Assembly (NCBI GenBank): GCA_902728285.1 | Contig: CACVBU010000751.1 | Span: forward strand, 186,001 to 250,000 | From: Clytia hemisphaerica | Taxonomy: Eukaryota; Cnidaria; Hydrozoa; Leptothecata; Clytiidae | Reading direction: 5' to 3' | DNA: 64,000 nucleotides | Shown here: positions 12,653 through 24,900 of the stretch, piece after piece | Layout of the letters: each line of letters opens with the position of its first letter | Numbering within the stretch: the stretch's first letter is position 1 | Notes under the pieces: generated by a model | What the model saw: only the letters and a program-made list of their open reading frames with translations | The model's database searches: none | Told to the model about the DNA's origin: nothing | Made by a program: the position numbers and the translations under genes

Positions 12653-13171
12653 TTATATAAAAAAAGTGTGTATTGCAAATGAATTCATAGAACTTCTCAA
12701 CCAGAATGCCAAAATATTTATGAAACAATTTTAGAAGAAGATTTGTAACTTTTTTATCCTTTTTTTATTATATTACAACCTACAGTAATCATGTTATTCA
12801 TAGCCTATTTGCAAACAAAAATATCAAAACTATTAATCTTTCTTTGCTTTCCATTTCAGTTTTGGGCCTGGGTCACCAAGAAGTTGTGTTAGCGTCAATT
12901 CCGGCCCTAAATTGTGAGTCGGTCGGTCGCTCGGCATCTTAAATCATTGGAAAAATGCACTCTGAATATAGGCGGTCATGTGGTGCTAAAATCATCAGAA
13001 AAATTCGCTCTGAGCATAACGTTTGTTCAGGTGACAAAAATCATCGAGCGTGCGAGCTGCAATGTGATTATTTTGCATATCTTGACCGCGCAAAAAGTAG
13101 TTGCGTAGCGTTTTTTAACGCAAAAAATCTTTGAAAAATTGCGAATAAAAATCTTAAAAACACTTGATGAT

Positions 13172-14248
13172 CAAAACGAGGACCCTCCCGGCGCTCCAGA
13201 AACTTCCAGAGTTTTCAGGAGCAGCTAAACAAACACTATTTTGCTCTTCCAGTGCTTCCAGAACAAATGATTTTTAATACGTTCTAAAAAACTGTTTAAA
13301 CATGGTTACAAAAAGATATTTGTCCCCAGCCCAGGTGATGGACTTTGGTCAAACAAAATACTTATATACAGTCTTTGAGGAGGATGATGGTTCAGCCATC
13401 AAATGACTGACCAATCAAAGCAGCAAAATTTCAAAACTGAACTATATACGCAACTCCGCTTGCAGCTCTACTCTACCATTTTTGTTTTGATTTAACTTTG
13501 TATTTTAGTGACCAGCCAGGTCAGTCTGGGAAATCCTCTCAATTGCACGCTTATGTTCCGAGGGCGTAAGCGCGCAATTGCATGGTTATAATTTACGCTC
13601 GCTCCCGCCCCGGCTGAAATTACTTAGGGATTTCAAGGGGTTCAGAATTCTGGCGAAGGCATGGTTTAAGGGGCAATCCATTTTCACGGAATCTTCTTCT
13701 ACGATAAATTTTGAGTAAAACTGCCCTAGGCTTTTGAAATTCAACACAGCTTTCGGAAGGAATTGCGTGTCAGAATAATAAAGGGTGCAATTGCATGCTT
13801 ACCGCTTACCGCCCGTTTCAGAACAATTTCGATAAGCGTGTAATTACACGCTTAAAAATTCTGCCATTTTGATAACTGTGCAATTGCGCGCTTACGGCCT
13901 CGGAACATAAGCGTGCAATTGAGAGGATTTCCCAGACTGCAGGTCATTCATTTGAGGGCTATGCATGTTAGTCTCCATTGATACAAGTTAACCGATCTCA
14001 CGGTAACTACCATGAGTTAGCTGATATTTTAAAAATATGCGTGTGCCCAGCAAGCGCTATCGTAATTATGTCACAGATATCTTTCTCCGGAACACCGGAA
14101 GTGCATTGGAACATTCCGGAGCAGACCAATTGGCCAAAATCGTGCTCCGGCACATCAGAAGTGTTCCGGAATCTTTCGCTGTTCTGGAGCATGAAAAAGA
14201 ACCATACTTTTTGCTCCGGAGCGCCGGGGGGAGAGTCCTTCAAAACGC
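13172..14248. mobile_element. Inverted-repeat element with CCGGCGCTCC ends, carrying a nested MITE
   Basis: Left end near 13172-13197 (AAAACGAGGACCCTCCCGGC then GCTCC) is mirrored near 14218-14248 (GGAGCGCCGG then GGAGAGTCC and CAAAACG). The interior has many dispersed CTCCGG/CCGGAG words. A separate 416-bp MITE (13522-13937) sits inside. No supported coding region. Confidence 0.6.
13522..13937. mobile_element. hAT-like MITE with 5-bp CAGGT target duplication
   Basis: Ends CAGTCTGGGAAATCC and GGATTTCCCAGACTG; the inverted repeat continues inward for about 55 bp with few differences (CTCTCAATTGCACGC and on). CAGGT is present on both sides (13517-13521, 13938-13942). CAG..CTG ends are hAT-like; a 5-bp duplication is known for some hAT groups. 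Confidence 0.72.
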
Positions 14249-14550
14249 TGGCTAGGCTGAATCTACAAAATTCTTTGTTTTTGAATAATATCGCTAAAAA
14301 ATTCGACAAATTTTCCGGCTTTCCAATTAGAAAAGGGTCAGATTTTTAAATAGAAAGTGAGTCGATTGAAGAACGCGAACTCATTTGTGACAGCGGCCTT
14401 ACTGCCAATCAATGTGAGATTTATGTCAGTTCTTTCTGATGATTTCTTTAAAAAAGAATCATGTTCTAGCCAATCTAGAAGGGTTGAATTTCAAAGATTT
14501 TCTGGCTCTTCATAGATACTATATATTTAGCTGGCCCTACTACTTTATAA

Positions 14551-14703
14551 ATGTCGAGCAGCCGCAGCGAGTATTTGGTGGCGCTGCACAAGGCAAGAAA
14601 TTATGCTGGAGTAATTTGTTATTCAATAGACTGTCGTGTTTTCCCAAAAGGTCCATACTGCAAAATGTTTACCTTGCGATTGTTTAGGAGATTGGAGGAC
14701 TGA
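14551..14703 (+). CDS. Short open frame of 50 codons, unrecognised
   Basis: An ATG frame beginning MSSSRSEYLV and ending in RLFRRLED with TGA at 14701-14703. A TATATATTTA stretch lies about 30 bases upstream. No family is recognised, no splice context is evident, and it sits between transposons, so it may be chance or a transposon scrap. Confidence 0.15.
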   Translation: MSSSRSEYLVALHKARNYAGVICYSIDCRVFPKGPYCKMFTLRLFRRLED

Positions 14704-14975
14704 CAGACTGAATATCTGCAAATAACTGTGGCAGGAGCTTACAGCTCAGCTCGGCTTCACACGCCTTCTCGTTCACTTCAATATTCAGCAGCACAGGCAA
14801 GTCGGGCTCATCTTAAATAACCAGCTTTACAAAATAATGCTTACGCCTAAAACAGAAAACAAAGCGATACGAAATGCTAACGTTATCTGCTGATGATCAA
14901 CCCGACTGAGTTCTAGGCTTGGACCTTTGTTTATATTTTGGCTATTTATCGGAGCGATCGCACGATCAATCAGGT

Positions 14976-16655
14976 AAGGCTGGGAGCAAACCGTCAAACA
15001 TTGTTCTTCAAACATCGTGACGTTTCGTTTCATGTTTGAAATCGATGTTGGATGGTTTGCGGGGTCAAAATTCGTATCATTTCAACAAAAAAATCTCCAA
15101 AAATGTTTGAAACAATGTTTGAGCAAGTTCATAATTTCTTCAAACATATGAAGTCGTTCTATTGACGTTTTCCATTCCAAACCAAAACTGACGTTATAAA
15201 AGAAGACGTCACATACATATTTGCTAAAAAAATGTTTGAAGAGTCCGCGCAAACTATCAAAGTGGGGGGCGTACGAGATTTCGGTATTGCGGAAATGGGC
15301 TTGTTTTTGTGCGGAATTTCGGTAATCACGTCAAAACACTTCGGTATTTCGGAATCCAAAAAGACTTCGGTTTCGGAAAAATGACTTTTTTTACTGCGGA
15401 AATTCGGTCTGAAGAGCTTTAGTTTCGGTTTTTCGGTATCCGATTGTGTGCTTCGGAAATAATACTGAGGTTAAGCATACCAGGATAATCACGATGGCGG
15501 ACGAAAAAATACGAAATTTGATTATGGTTGAAACTCACTAGCCTGTTTAATTTTCATGGTCGCGATTTTACCAATTTGGGACTTAACCTCACTAATTTCT
15601 ATCCACAAAAGACGCTTTCTGAATCAATGACGTCAAGCACAAGCGCGCGCTAGATCCTAGCGGTGTTCGCGCCCACATATGATGGGTATAGGTATAGATT
15701 GCTCCACAACACAATCTTATTTCATTCGCGGACCTTTTGTAAGCAGTGAAAAATTGAAGCTTTTTCAAAACGGACCAAAGCTGGTACGATGAATGGCACG
15801 ATGCCTCGAGGGCTTTGTGAGAAGGTCAACATTTTTATAATAAGGCGTTAATATTTTACTGAGAGTCATATCATCACCTATCATTCGGAACGATGAAAAT
15901 CCAGTTCTATAACAGGGTTCCCAGCGGTCAGGGAAAACCTGGAAAATGGGTTGTTTTTTGAAAAAGTCAGGGAAAACCTGGAAAAGTCAGGGAATTTTCG
16001 TAAAATTTCTCAAAAGTCAGGGAGCTTTTTTTCCAGAATGCCTTGAATTTAATGGTTTTCAGTCAATCTTTGAATCTCTATTTTTTATTTTTTTTAAAGT
16101 CAACACACTTTGACTATTGTAAAGCTGGCCGGGTTATTTTTGAAATAATTATTTTACTACAACACGAAAAATTTGACGTTTTTGGTCAGGAAAGAAAACT
16201 ACTCTTCTCAACACTTTTTTTAGGGAAAAAGGGTGGATTTTAAAGCAAAAGTCAAGGAAAATTTTTCGCGCTCGCTTCGCTCGCATTATCTTTTACAAAC
16301 TTCCTTTTTTGAGGTAGGGGGTTAAACTGAAATTTGTGTCCTCTGGTCTCTGTGTCGTACCACCTCTTTGCAGCGTGCGGTGTCCGCGGGGTGTAATAGT
16401 TGTACTGTATGTGGCAAAAATATTCTTTTCCCACAGTTTCTTCCTTTTTTTATTCAAGTTTTTCTTTAAGTGAAAATTATCTACAGAAAAAAATTCGGTA
16501 TCGGAATTAGTGAAATATTTTTGCGGAATATCGGAAATCAGGTCAAAAATGCTCGGAATTTCGGAAATCAGAAACCCCGTACGCCCCCCCCCCATCAAAC
16601 ATAAAAAGCTCAAATGTTTGAAGAGCCATGTTTGACGGTTTTGCTCCCAGCTTAA
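14976..16655. mobile_element. TGTTTGA-rich inverted-repeat element split by a G-tract element
   Basis: AAGGCTGGGAGCAAACCGTC (left) faces its near-complement at 16631-16655, and the repeat continues as AAACATTGTTCTTCAAACAT. Without the nested 1.3-kb insert it would be a foldback of about 340 bp with repeated TGTTTGA words. The left edge could be shifted by a few bases; no clear target duplication. Confidence 0.6.
15262..16593. mobile_element. G-tract element 1 with 6-bp ATCAAA target duplication (1.33 kb)
   Basis: Begins GTGGGGGGCGTACGAG and ends with the inverted GTACG plus a C tract; ATCAAA flanks both sides (15256-15261, 16594-16599). Both inner sub-terminal zones are filled with degenerate CGGAATTTCGG-type words. 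The middle has no gene; the frames 16252-16434 and 16293-16613 (minus) are low-complexity readings of it. Same architecture as 42070-42408 and, more distantly, 46671-46965. Confidence 0.68.
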
Positions 16656-18957
16656 GGAATGGGGATTGGGAATGAGGACTCTAGGTAATTTGCCCCGGGG
16701 AATTTCCGAAAAGAGTTTCTTATCTAGAAAGTATATCTTTAGAGGTCTCTGCGATCCAGATTACCCCCAGGAAATTTACTCTCTTCGTCAAAATGCAAAT
16801 TGAAAGTGTTTTATTTTATTTGAACCCCCCCCCCCCCCCCAGAGCTACCTTCTGGGAAGAAATTTTGGCGGAAAGTAATTTAGATTTATAGGTCATTCGC
16901 CAAATTTAACTTTCTTTCAAGTTAGTCTCTATTTCTCCTAAAAACCTTTTTTAATTTTTTTTCCAGCTAAAATATTGAAAAAAAATGGGTCGTTCGCCAA
17001 ATTTAATTTTCGCCAAATTTAGAAATTTTATTAAATCGCCAAAACAATTTCCACCAAATTGCACCAAAATTGGCGAGTGGGCTCATTTGCCAATATTTCT
17101 TCTCTAAGGTAAATCGATGTCATCAAAAATAGCAAAAAGTAGTCCAATATTTTTCAAATCCACTGCAGGTGGTTTTAAGTGTAGTGTTTCTAGGACCAAT
17201 ATTCAAACCCTTTAAAAAGGTTGCAAAGAAACTGTAATATTTATAGAAAATATGATTTTATGGAAAAGCAAGGAGCTTCTGAAAAAGTTGATTGGGAAAA
17301 GTGAAAAAAATAGCTATTTATTCGAATTAGAATCAAATTTATTTCAAGCCAATAACTTCTATAAAAATAACCTTGAAATAATGAAAAATTGTTTTCCAGG
17401 AATATTAGAATGAATTCTAGGGAAAAGTTAAAAATCACTGTAAAAATGAAGACCCATTCGGGAATTCTGTTTCCAACGAAGCTGCAAATACTCCGCATAA
17501 GTACAAGAATAATTGCGAAGCAGTTTTTCATGAAAAAGAACAACACATATATCGTGAGGTGAGAACGAAGGTGATCTAAATGGATATTTAAATGCATAAA
17601 CCCTTCTAGCAAAAAACATCGGTGTTATATTATGTTACAGCAATTACAAATTTAACATGAGAGTAAATGTACGGAAAGCAAATCTGATCGAAACTAAGTT
17701 GCCATAAGTTTTAAAAAGATCAATTGAAACGAAACTTTAAACCACAGCACAAAGTGAAAATAATTTTCACTATCCCAAAATCGACTGTATCCGTTTGTTT
17801 CATAAAATCAATCATTGTAAGGCACAAGATTCTTTTCCTAATATTGTTAATTTTCAGAAAAACAGAAGAGATGTGAATAAGATTAAGGTGTTAAAACTAT
17901 ACTCAAAAATCAAACTATGACAAAATAAGAAGGAAAATCTTAAGGGTCGATTAAAACTATGATTTTTTCATATATAATATATAAACTAGTAATTAATAAA
18001 GTTAATAATATTATCAAAATACGAAACGTTTTTTTCAACGACATCCCGAAAATAAAAAGAATTGTTTTCTCAAACTGCCCATCAAAAAAGCGAACCTGAA
18101 TACTCAAGATAAAGTTCTCAATTGAATTACTCTAAGACGAGGCATTGCACACATGATAAAAGAAAGATTCCGTTTTACGAAACATGTTTTTTTTATAAGC
18201 ATTACACTTATAAGCATATCTAGGCTCAGATATGGAGAAAAATTAAGCATATGGCAAGCATTACTTGAGCCTACGAAAAATGTTTTTTCCTGATTTTGGC
18301 TTTTTTGGCTGGAATTTTACGGATTTTCAGTATTTCCCTAAATTTATGCTTTAGATTTAAGCATCCCCTCAAGCATTTTTCAGTCTTATTAAGCTTTCGA
18401 CCTAAGCATCTCTGAGCCTGTTTTTGGATTTTTGTATGCTTTATACTTCATAATGGGCAACTTGAGGTAAAAGAAGAGAAAAAAATATCGATGAGAAATT
18501 TTCATATGTTACAACTCAAAAAAAAACTAAACCAACAACTTTAGAATGGTGTTCCTCGTCATCACATCATAAGAACTGATGGAATAAGCAGCAGAAGCAG
18601 GTTGAAGGTATTATATCGCCCAAAGAATAATATAATACAACATGTAGAAAAAGTCCATCACCCACCTTTCCTGAAAAAAGACAAAAATTTCAATCATTTA
18701 ATGATAAAATTATTATCCGAGACCTTTTTGATCAATTTTCAGGCTTCACAGTTAACACCCAAAGCGGCGAATTTAGTAAAAACCAAAGAGTTGAATCTAT
18801 TATTTATTTCAGTCAATTTTGAGGTATTAAATCATCACACAGTATTTATCTTAAAATTAATTGCAGCCGAAATTAAAAAAAAACACTGACTCGCCAAAAT
18901 AAGTTCTCACCAAGATAAAAAAACAACAGTTTTACTTACTAAGGGAGACAATAATTA
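16656..18957. other. 3' flank of the CDC42SE-like gene: no further gene seen
   Basis: Contains an 18-C homopolymer near 16825-16842, a stretch with repeated CGCCAAATTT words (16,890-17,090), and a zone of repeated AAGCAT words (18,190-18,430). A possible poly(A) signal for the CDC42SE-like gene (AATAAA read on the minus strand) lies at 18803-18808, about 150 bases past its stop codon. Confidence 0.45.
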
Positions 18958-21900
18958 TCATGAACCGTCATTATTTAGCGTGATTGTGATTTCATTGGGT
19001 GATGATGACGTCATACTATTTACATTGTTGCTATCACCATCAAGTTTTTCGGTGGCTGCGGATTCACTATATCCTCCCTTCGATTGCATCGAATTCTGTA
19101 CTTGGTTTACCTTGAAAAGGAAATAGAATTCACGATCTGTTATGCTACGAAAAGAAATACAACAAGCAACATGCTGAATGGATCTGTCCTGAGATAGATA
19201 GTCGGAAACATGCTGAATGAAGATGAAAATGCTCAAACGAAAAAGAAAATATAACAGCATAGCATAGAGATACGTGAAATGAAATATACGTGATACATGA
19301 AAAAGATGATGAAGCTTGTTTCAGACTGGCTTTTCGATGTTTTAGAGGTAAGAAGCCATGCTAAGTTTTGGGCACAAACAAAAAATAAGCTAGATGCTGA
19401 ATGGACCTACCTGATGACGAAAGTTAGATAGCAATAAGGAGAAAAACGGAAACGATCCGTTAGAAAATATAATGTTTAGCGAAAAGGCATAACGCAAAAA
19501 ATTTCATCATTGATTGTTGATGGGGAGAGGGAAGGGGGAAGGGAAAAAAGATATAGAAGGTTCCGGTTGCAGAAATCAGTTTTATTGACAATCGAATCAT
19601 GCTTGATGGTGGAAATTGCTATGAATGATGTTGTTTTTTTTGAGAAAAAAACAAAGAAATGTTAGGAAAAAGTCCAATGAAAATCTGCAAAAACGGCGAT
19701 TTCCGGCATACTTCCGGCATTTTCGGCCGGAAAAAATGTTTTTCAAAAAATCGAACTCGGTCATGTTTTGAGCATTGCGAATATGCATCTTTCTGCAAAA
19801 AATCAGAAAAAACTAAAAATGAAAATTCGGGAAAATGTCAAAAAGCCGGTACCGGCATATTCCCGGCATTTTCGGCCGGAAATCGGGCTCAGTCACATTT
19901 TAGGTATTGTCATTTTGCATCAGTGTGCAAAATTTCATAAAAAAATATAAAGTACAGCTCGAGAAATCAAGAAATACTGTCTTTCCGGCGAAAATAGGTT
20001 GTTCCGGCGATTTTTAAATAGTTCCGGTTTCGGTTGCATTGCTATTAATAATGTTTTTGAATGAAAAAAACAACCAATTAAAATGAAAAAGTCCAATGAA
20101 ATTCCAGAAAAACGGCGATTTCCGGACACGGCAATGTTTTGGGCATTGTTAATACGCATCTTTGAGCAAAAAATCAGAAAAAACTAATGATAAAATCTCG
20201 AGAAAATGCCATAAACCAGTTTTTCCGGTATATTATTTTTTTTTTCGAAAATCGGGCTCCGTCACATTTTAGGCATTGCCCAGGGGGGGGGGGTCGGTAG
20301 TAAAATCTCAGACATAATGACGTTTACTACGGTGGTGGTGTGACGAAAAATCGAAAAAAAAATTTACTACCCAGATAAAAAAACTCTACCACAGATAAAA
20401 AAATTCACTCCATTAAGAATTAGTGAATAAGGCTGAACCTGTGTGGAAACACGTGGGAGAGGCCAGTATTTTTCAGTGAAAAATAAAAATTAAAAGGAAA
20501 AATTACAGAAGAATAAGTCAAAATCAAATGTTTGGCGATCTACAACTGGTGGATATCAACAACAATCAATCCTGCCTGCCTTGGCTTGTTTGTATGTAAA
20601 GTCTGAAGACCACCTCATCGACTAAACTCTGACGCTTCATCATCATGCTGCACTCATCCCACAGTGCAGCCATTTAGCTAAGTGACTAATACTATTTACA
20701 AATGTGACAAGATTCTTCATTGTAATACAATAAAGGAAGTACATTTCTCAATTACTTTTGCTTTTATACTCTCCTGCACTCCATTTATCATGGATCAAAG
20801 TGATAATTCCCCTGAGGGTGATCAGTCCCAAAAATGTACCAAAGAATTGGAAACTGAGGATCTAATAGCAGAACTTTGCTTTTATGCCTCCTTGGATTCT
20901 GTAAAATTCTGTTTGCGGAAGTATCAATATGGCAAAAGTGTACTAGATATTGAAAATGACATGTACAAAGAAAAACTTGACACCTTGAAAGAAACTGCAA
21001 ACTTCTTGAAAGTGCCAAAATATAATGAAAAAACCAAAAGATCATTGTCTCATCTGATCATCTGCAAGATACAAAACCTCTTACCGGACAATTGCTCCAT
21101 CTGCAACAGAAGATATAAAATTGGTCTTATGGAGCTCCCGATCCTTGAATGTGCCGTTTGTGGTCAAGGTGTACACAAACCATGTTGGTTAAATCTTGCT
21201 ACGATTCCCACAAACAACACCAATATTGATGAGGACACCGACGCTGAACTCTTCAAAAGCTTGTATAACCCTCTAAATCTACCTGGCATGTTCTACATTT
21301 GTCATGCTTGTCAACCTAACACAATCCCAAGTGACAGTGACGGTGACAATAAAAGGAAAAAGAAAAAAGTCACTAAAAATGCTGCACCATCTATCCCAAG
21401 TCAAGACAGACCAACAGAATTATTAGAGTCAGACACTGAAGATGTTGTCCTGCTGTCAACTCAAGATGCTAAGGATAAAGAGATTAACACAAGAGAAACA
21501 AAAAACCAGAATCAACAAGATGATTTTGGAAGCAGTAATAGAACTTGTCGTTTCTACAAGAATGGCAATTGCAAGTATGGATTCAAAGGAAAAGAATGCA
21601 AATTTGCGCACCCAAAAATGTGCCGAAAATTTACTCAACATGGCACAAATAAACAAAGAGGATTCAATCTTGGAAAAAAATGTAAAGATTTCCATCCGAA
21701 AATGTGCTTCGACTCAATACGAAAAGGAGAATGTTTCGCAACATCCTGCCGTTTTGTTCATGTGAAGGGAACCAGAAGAGAACCCATTATGGTTAAAAAC
21801 ACAGTAACTCACAACAACAGCAAGCTATTTGCAGAAAAAGATGATGAGATCAAATCCTCTGAACCAGATCATTTTTTAGAGATTGTCCGTCTGATGAAGG

Positions 21901-24900
21901 AAGAAATCATGGAGACACTGGACAAAAAGATCACCTCGATCGAGAATCATCTTCATCACCTTCAGCAGACGCAAACCTCTCAAATACCCCAGTTTCCTAT
22001 GCCAACTGTACCGATGATCAGGCAAATTCCTCACCAAGCAAACTTCAATCCAATTCAGTTCCAATAATCAACAACTTTGCTTTTTTTAATGTACAAGGAC
22101 TGTGCCCGCAAACTGTACCAAGCAAAGTTCCTTTTATCGAAAATAACATATGTCATAAAAGTTTACTGTTTGTTGGCCTATTAGAAACATGGCTCAACAA
22201 CCATAAAGATGCAGAACTAAAAGTAGAAGGTTATACTTTGTTCAAATGTGATTCATCACGCAAGAAAAAATCAAGAGGGAGAGCAACTGGAGGAGTCTGC
22301 TTCTACATAAGAGAGATGATATAGCTGCTTCATGTGAAATAATCTACTCCCATAAATCACCAAGTGTACAACTCCTTTGTGTTTACTCAAAGACTGAAAA
22401 CTTGGCTATGCTTGTAATATATAGACAGCCTGACGACAAGAGTAATGGAAATCCATCAACAGCTAAAGACCTTCTTACACCGCTCAAAGGTGCGAAACAA
22501 GCCCTTTCCGCCTTGGAACCTGTCCCAAACATAATTTTTGGTGGCGATTTCAATCTTCCAAAGTCAACATGGCCTGATGGACTACCCAAAACTGGATGCT
22601 CTATGGAAGAAAGATCAATGCTGAATGATCTAAATCGATTTTGCAACGAGTTGTTCATGTCCCAATATGTCAATCAACCCACACACAAAGATGGGAATAC
22701 CAATCAGAACAACCAAAGATACCAGGAAGAAATCAAAAGTTGAAAGATATCGCCGCTCTCTTAAGAAAAGAAGAAGAAAAATTACAAAGCAATTTTTAAA
22801 ATGCACGTCCTAATCAAAGAAGACTAAAATAACAAAGGAACTTTTGACAATTGAAAAGGACTTACAAAAATTATTTAGGGATTCCAAGTGTTATGTTGAA
22901 AATATAGCAATCAATTCCATAAAGAAAAACTCAAAATATTTCTTTGCTTATGCAAGAAAGAAAGCAAAGATAAAAACGAAAATTGGCCCTCTGCTGAACA
23001 CAAATGGTGAATTGACGCAACGAAGCAAAGAAATGGCAGAAATTCTGTCAAGACAATATGTTTCCGTCTTCAGTGCACCAAAACCATTCGATATAATACA
23101 GAGTGAAAATGATGAAGTCAACGTAGATATCATTTCAGATCTACAAGTTACAGAAGATGATTTAATAAAAGCAATCAACGATCTGTCCCAAACTGCAGCA
23201 CCAGGTCCCGATGGTTTCCCTGCAACCTTTCTCAATCAATGCAAAGAAGAACTTTCTATTCCTCTTTGTATCCTCTCTGGAGACAAAGTTTTGGACAAAG
23301 GGATTGTCCCAGACGAACTTAAAAGATGCACAATCACACCAATCCACAAAGGAGGTAGCAGATCACTGGCATCAAATTATAAACCAGTAGCCCTAACATC
23401 CCATGTCATCAAGATATTTGAAAAAGTACTCAGAGCACATATTGTAAACCACATGGATGAAAATAATCTGTTCAATCCCAATCAACATGGATTCAGAAGC
23501 GGGCGTTCATGTTTGAGTCAGCTTTTGGAACAATATGACCTGATACTAAATATATTGGACAAAGATGCTAATGCGGATGTTGTGTACCTAGATTTTTCAA
23601 AGGCTTTTGACAAAGTAGACCATTCAATTGTCCTACGAAAAATAAAGAAACTAGGAATAGATGGAAAATTATTACAGTGGCTAAAGTCCTTCCTAACAGA
23701 GAGAAAACAATCAGTGCTAGTGAATGGTGTCACTTCTGAATCACAACAGGTCATTTCAGGAGTCCCTCAAGGTAGTGTTTTGGGACCTTTGATTTTCCTC
23801 ATATTGATTGGGGATATTGACAAGGAAGTGGTGCACAGCTTTCTCAAATCCTTCGCTGATGACACTCGCGCCACAAAGGAAGTCAAAACTCTAGAAGATA
23901 CTGTCCTACTTCAAAAAGATCTTGATAGAATATATAAATGGACGGATGACAACAACATGAAGCTGAATGATATAAAATTTGAACTCTTGCGCTATGGAAA
24001 GAACCATGAGATCAAGACTCAAACAAGCTATACATCACTTTCTGGTGTTGAGATTGAAAACAAAGATGTTGTGAAAGACCTTGGAATCCTTATGGACAGT
24101 AATTGCACATTTCAGAAGCAAATTACTGCAGTAATCGAAAAGGCTAAAAACTTAACATCTTGGATCCTGAGAACTTTTTCTTCACGATCTTTAAATTGTA
24201 TGACCATACTATATAAATCATTGGTGATACCAATATTAGAATATTGCTCCGTTCTGTGGAGCCCAAATGCAGTTGGTCTCATTCAGAGACTTGAAGATAT
24301 TCAAAAGTCCTTCTTACGAAAGATAAATGGCACCCCAAACAATTATTGGGAGTGTCTAAAACAGACAAAGATTTACTCACTTCAAAGGCGAAGAGAACGC
24401 TACAGAATAATGTACGTCTGGAAGGTGATGGAAAAGATTGTACCTACTGTAAATGGTATCAAAACCACTGAAAACCCCCGGCTGGGCCGGATGTGTACAC
24501 TGTCAATTCCAAAGAACCAAACATCAAAATTTAGAGACAGCACACTTGCAGTGCAAGGTGCAAAACTTTTTAATGCTATGCCAAAGAGCATCAGAAACCT
24601 CAAAAACATTTCTATCGATAAATTCAAAAGAGCCCTGGACACACACCTTAAGTCTATCCCAGATGAACCCCAGATCCATGGATATACTGGGGAAAGCTGG
24701 TAACAGACGGACGAACGAACGAACGAACGGACGGACAAAGGTTAATTCATAGGACCTCCAGGAGAGAGAGAGAGATAAACCTTCCCTTAGCACAGGGAAT
24801 AGGCCCTATCCTAAGATAGAGATCACAGCGCTAGGTAGATAAAATAAAAAGCGAAAAAAGGAAAAATTATGCAAATAAGTAACTAAATAAAACTATCAAA

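Larger units (their letters stand above)
11863..12673. mobile_element. Outer inverted-repeat element with ATACACACTTTTTTTA ends
   Basis: ATACACACTTTTTTTA at the left is mirrored at the right by AAAAAAAGTGTGTAT. The 811-bp span includes a nested 414-bp element close to its right end. Target duplication is not clear. The interior is AT-rich with repeated TATTCTTA-type words and no gene. Confidence 0.55.
20640..24772 (+). mobile_element. LINE copy B (CR1/L2-like), near full length, in CDC42SE intron 3
   Basis: Carries a complete ORF1 (20790-22067), an endonuclease-RT ORF2 with a frameshift and an internal deletion, and a 3' tail of GACGGACGAACG-type repeats plus GGACCTCCAGG. The exact 5' end is uncertain (somewhere in 20.4-20.69 kb). 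It lies antisense to the host gene. Same family as copy A; the protein-level match is close along the RT. Confidence 0.9.

Noticed and set aside
14007..14349. Overlapping 100-123-codon frames on both strands
   Set aside because: They read the CTCCGG-rich interior of an inverted-repeat element; open on both strands because of composition.
16293..16613. 106-codon minus frame
   Set aside because: Reading of the degenerate CGGAA words and C tract at the edge of a G-tract element.
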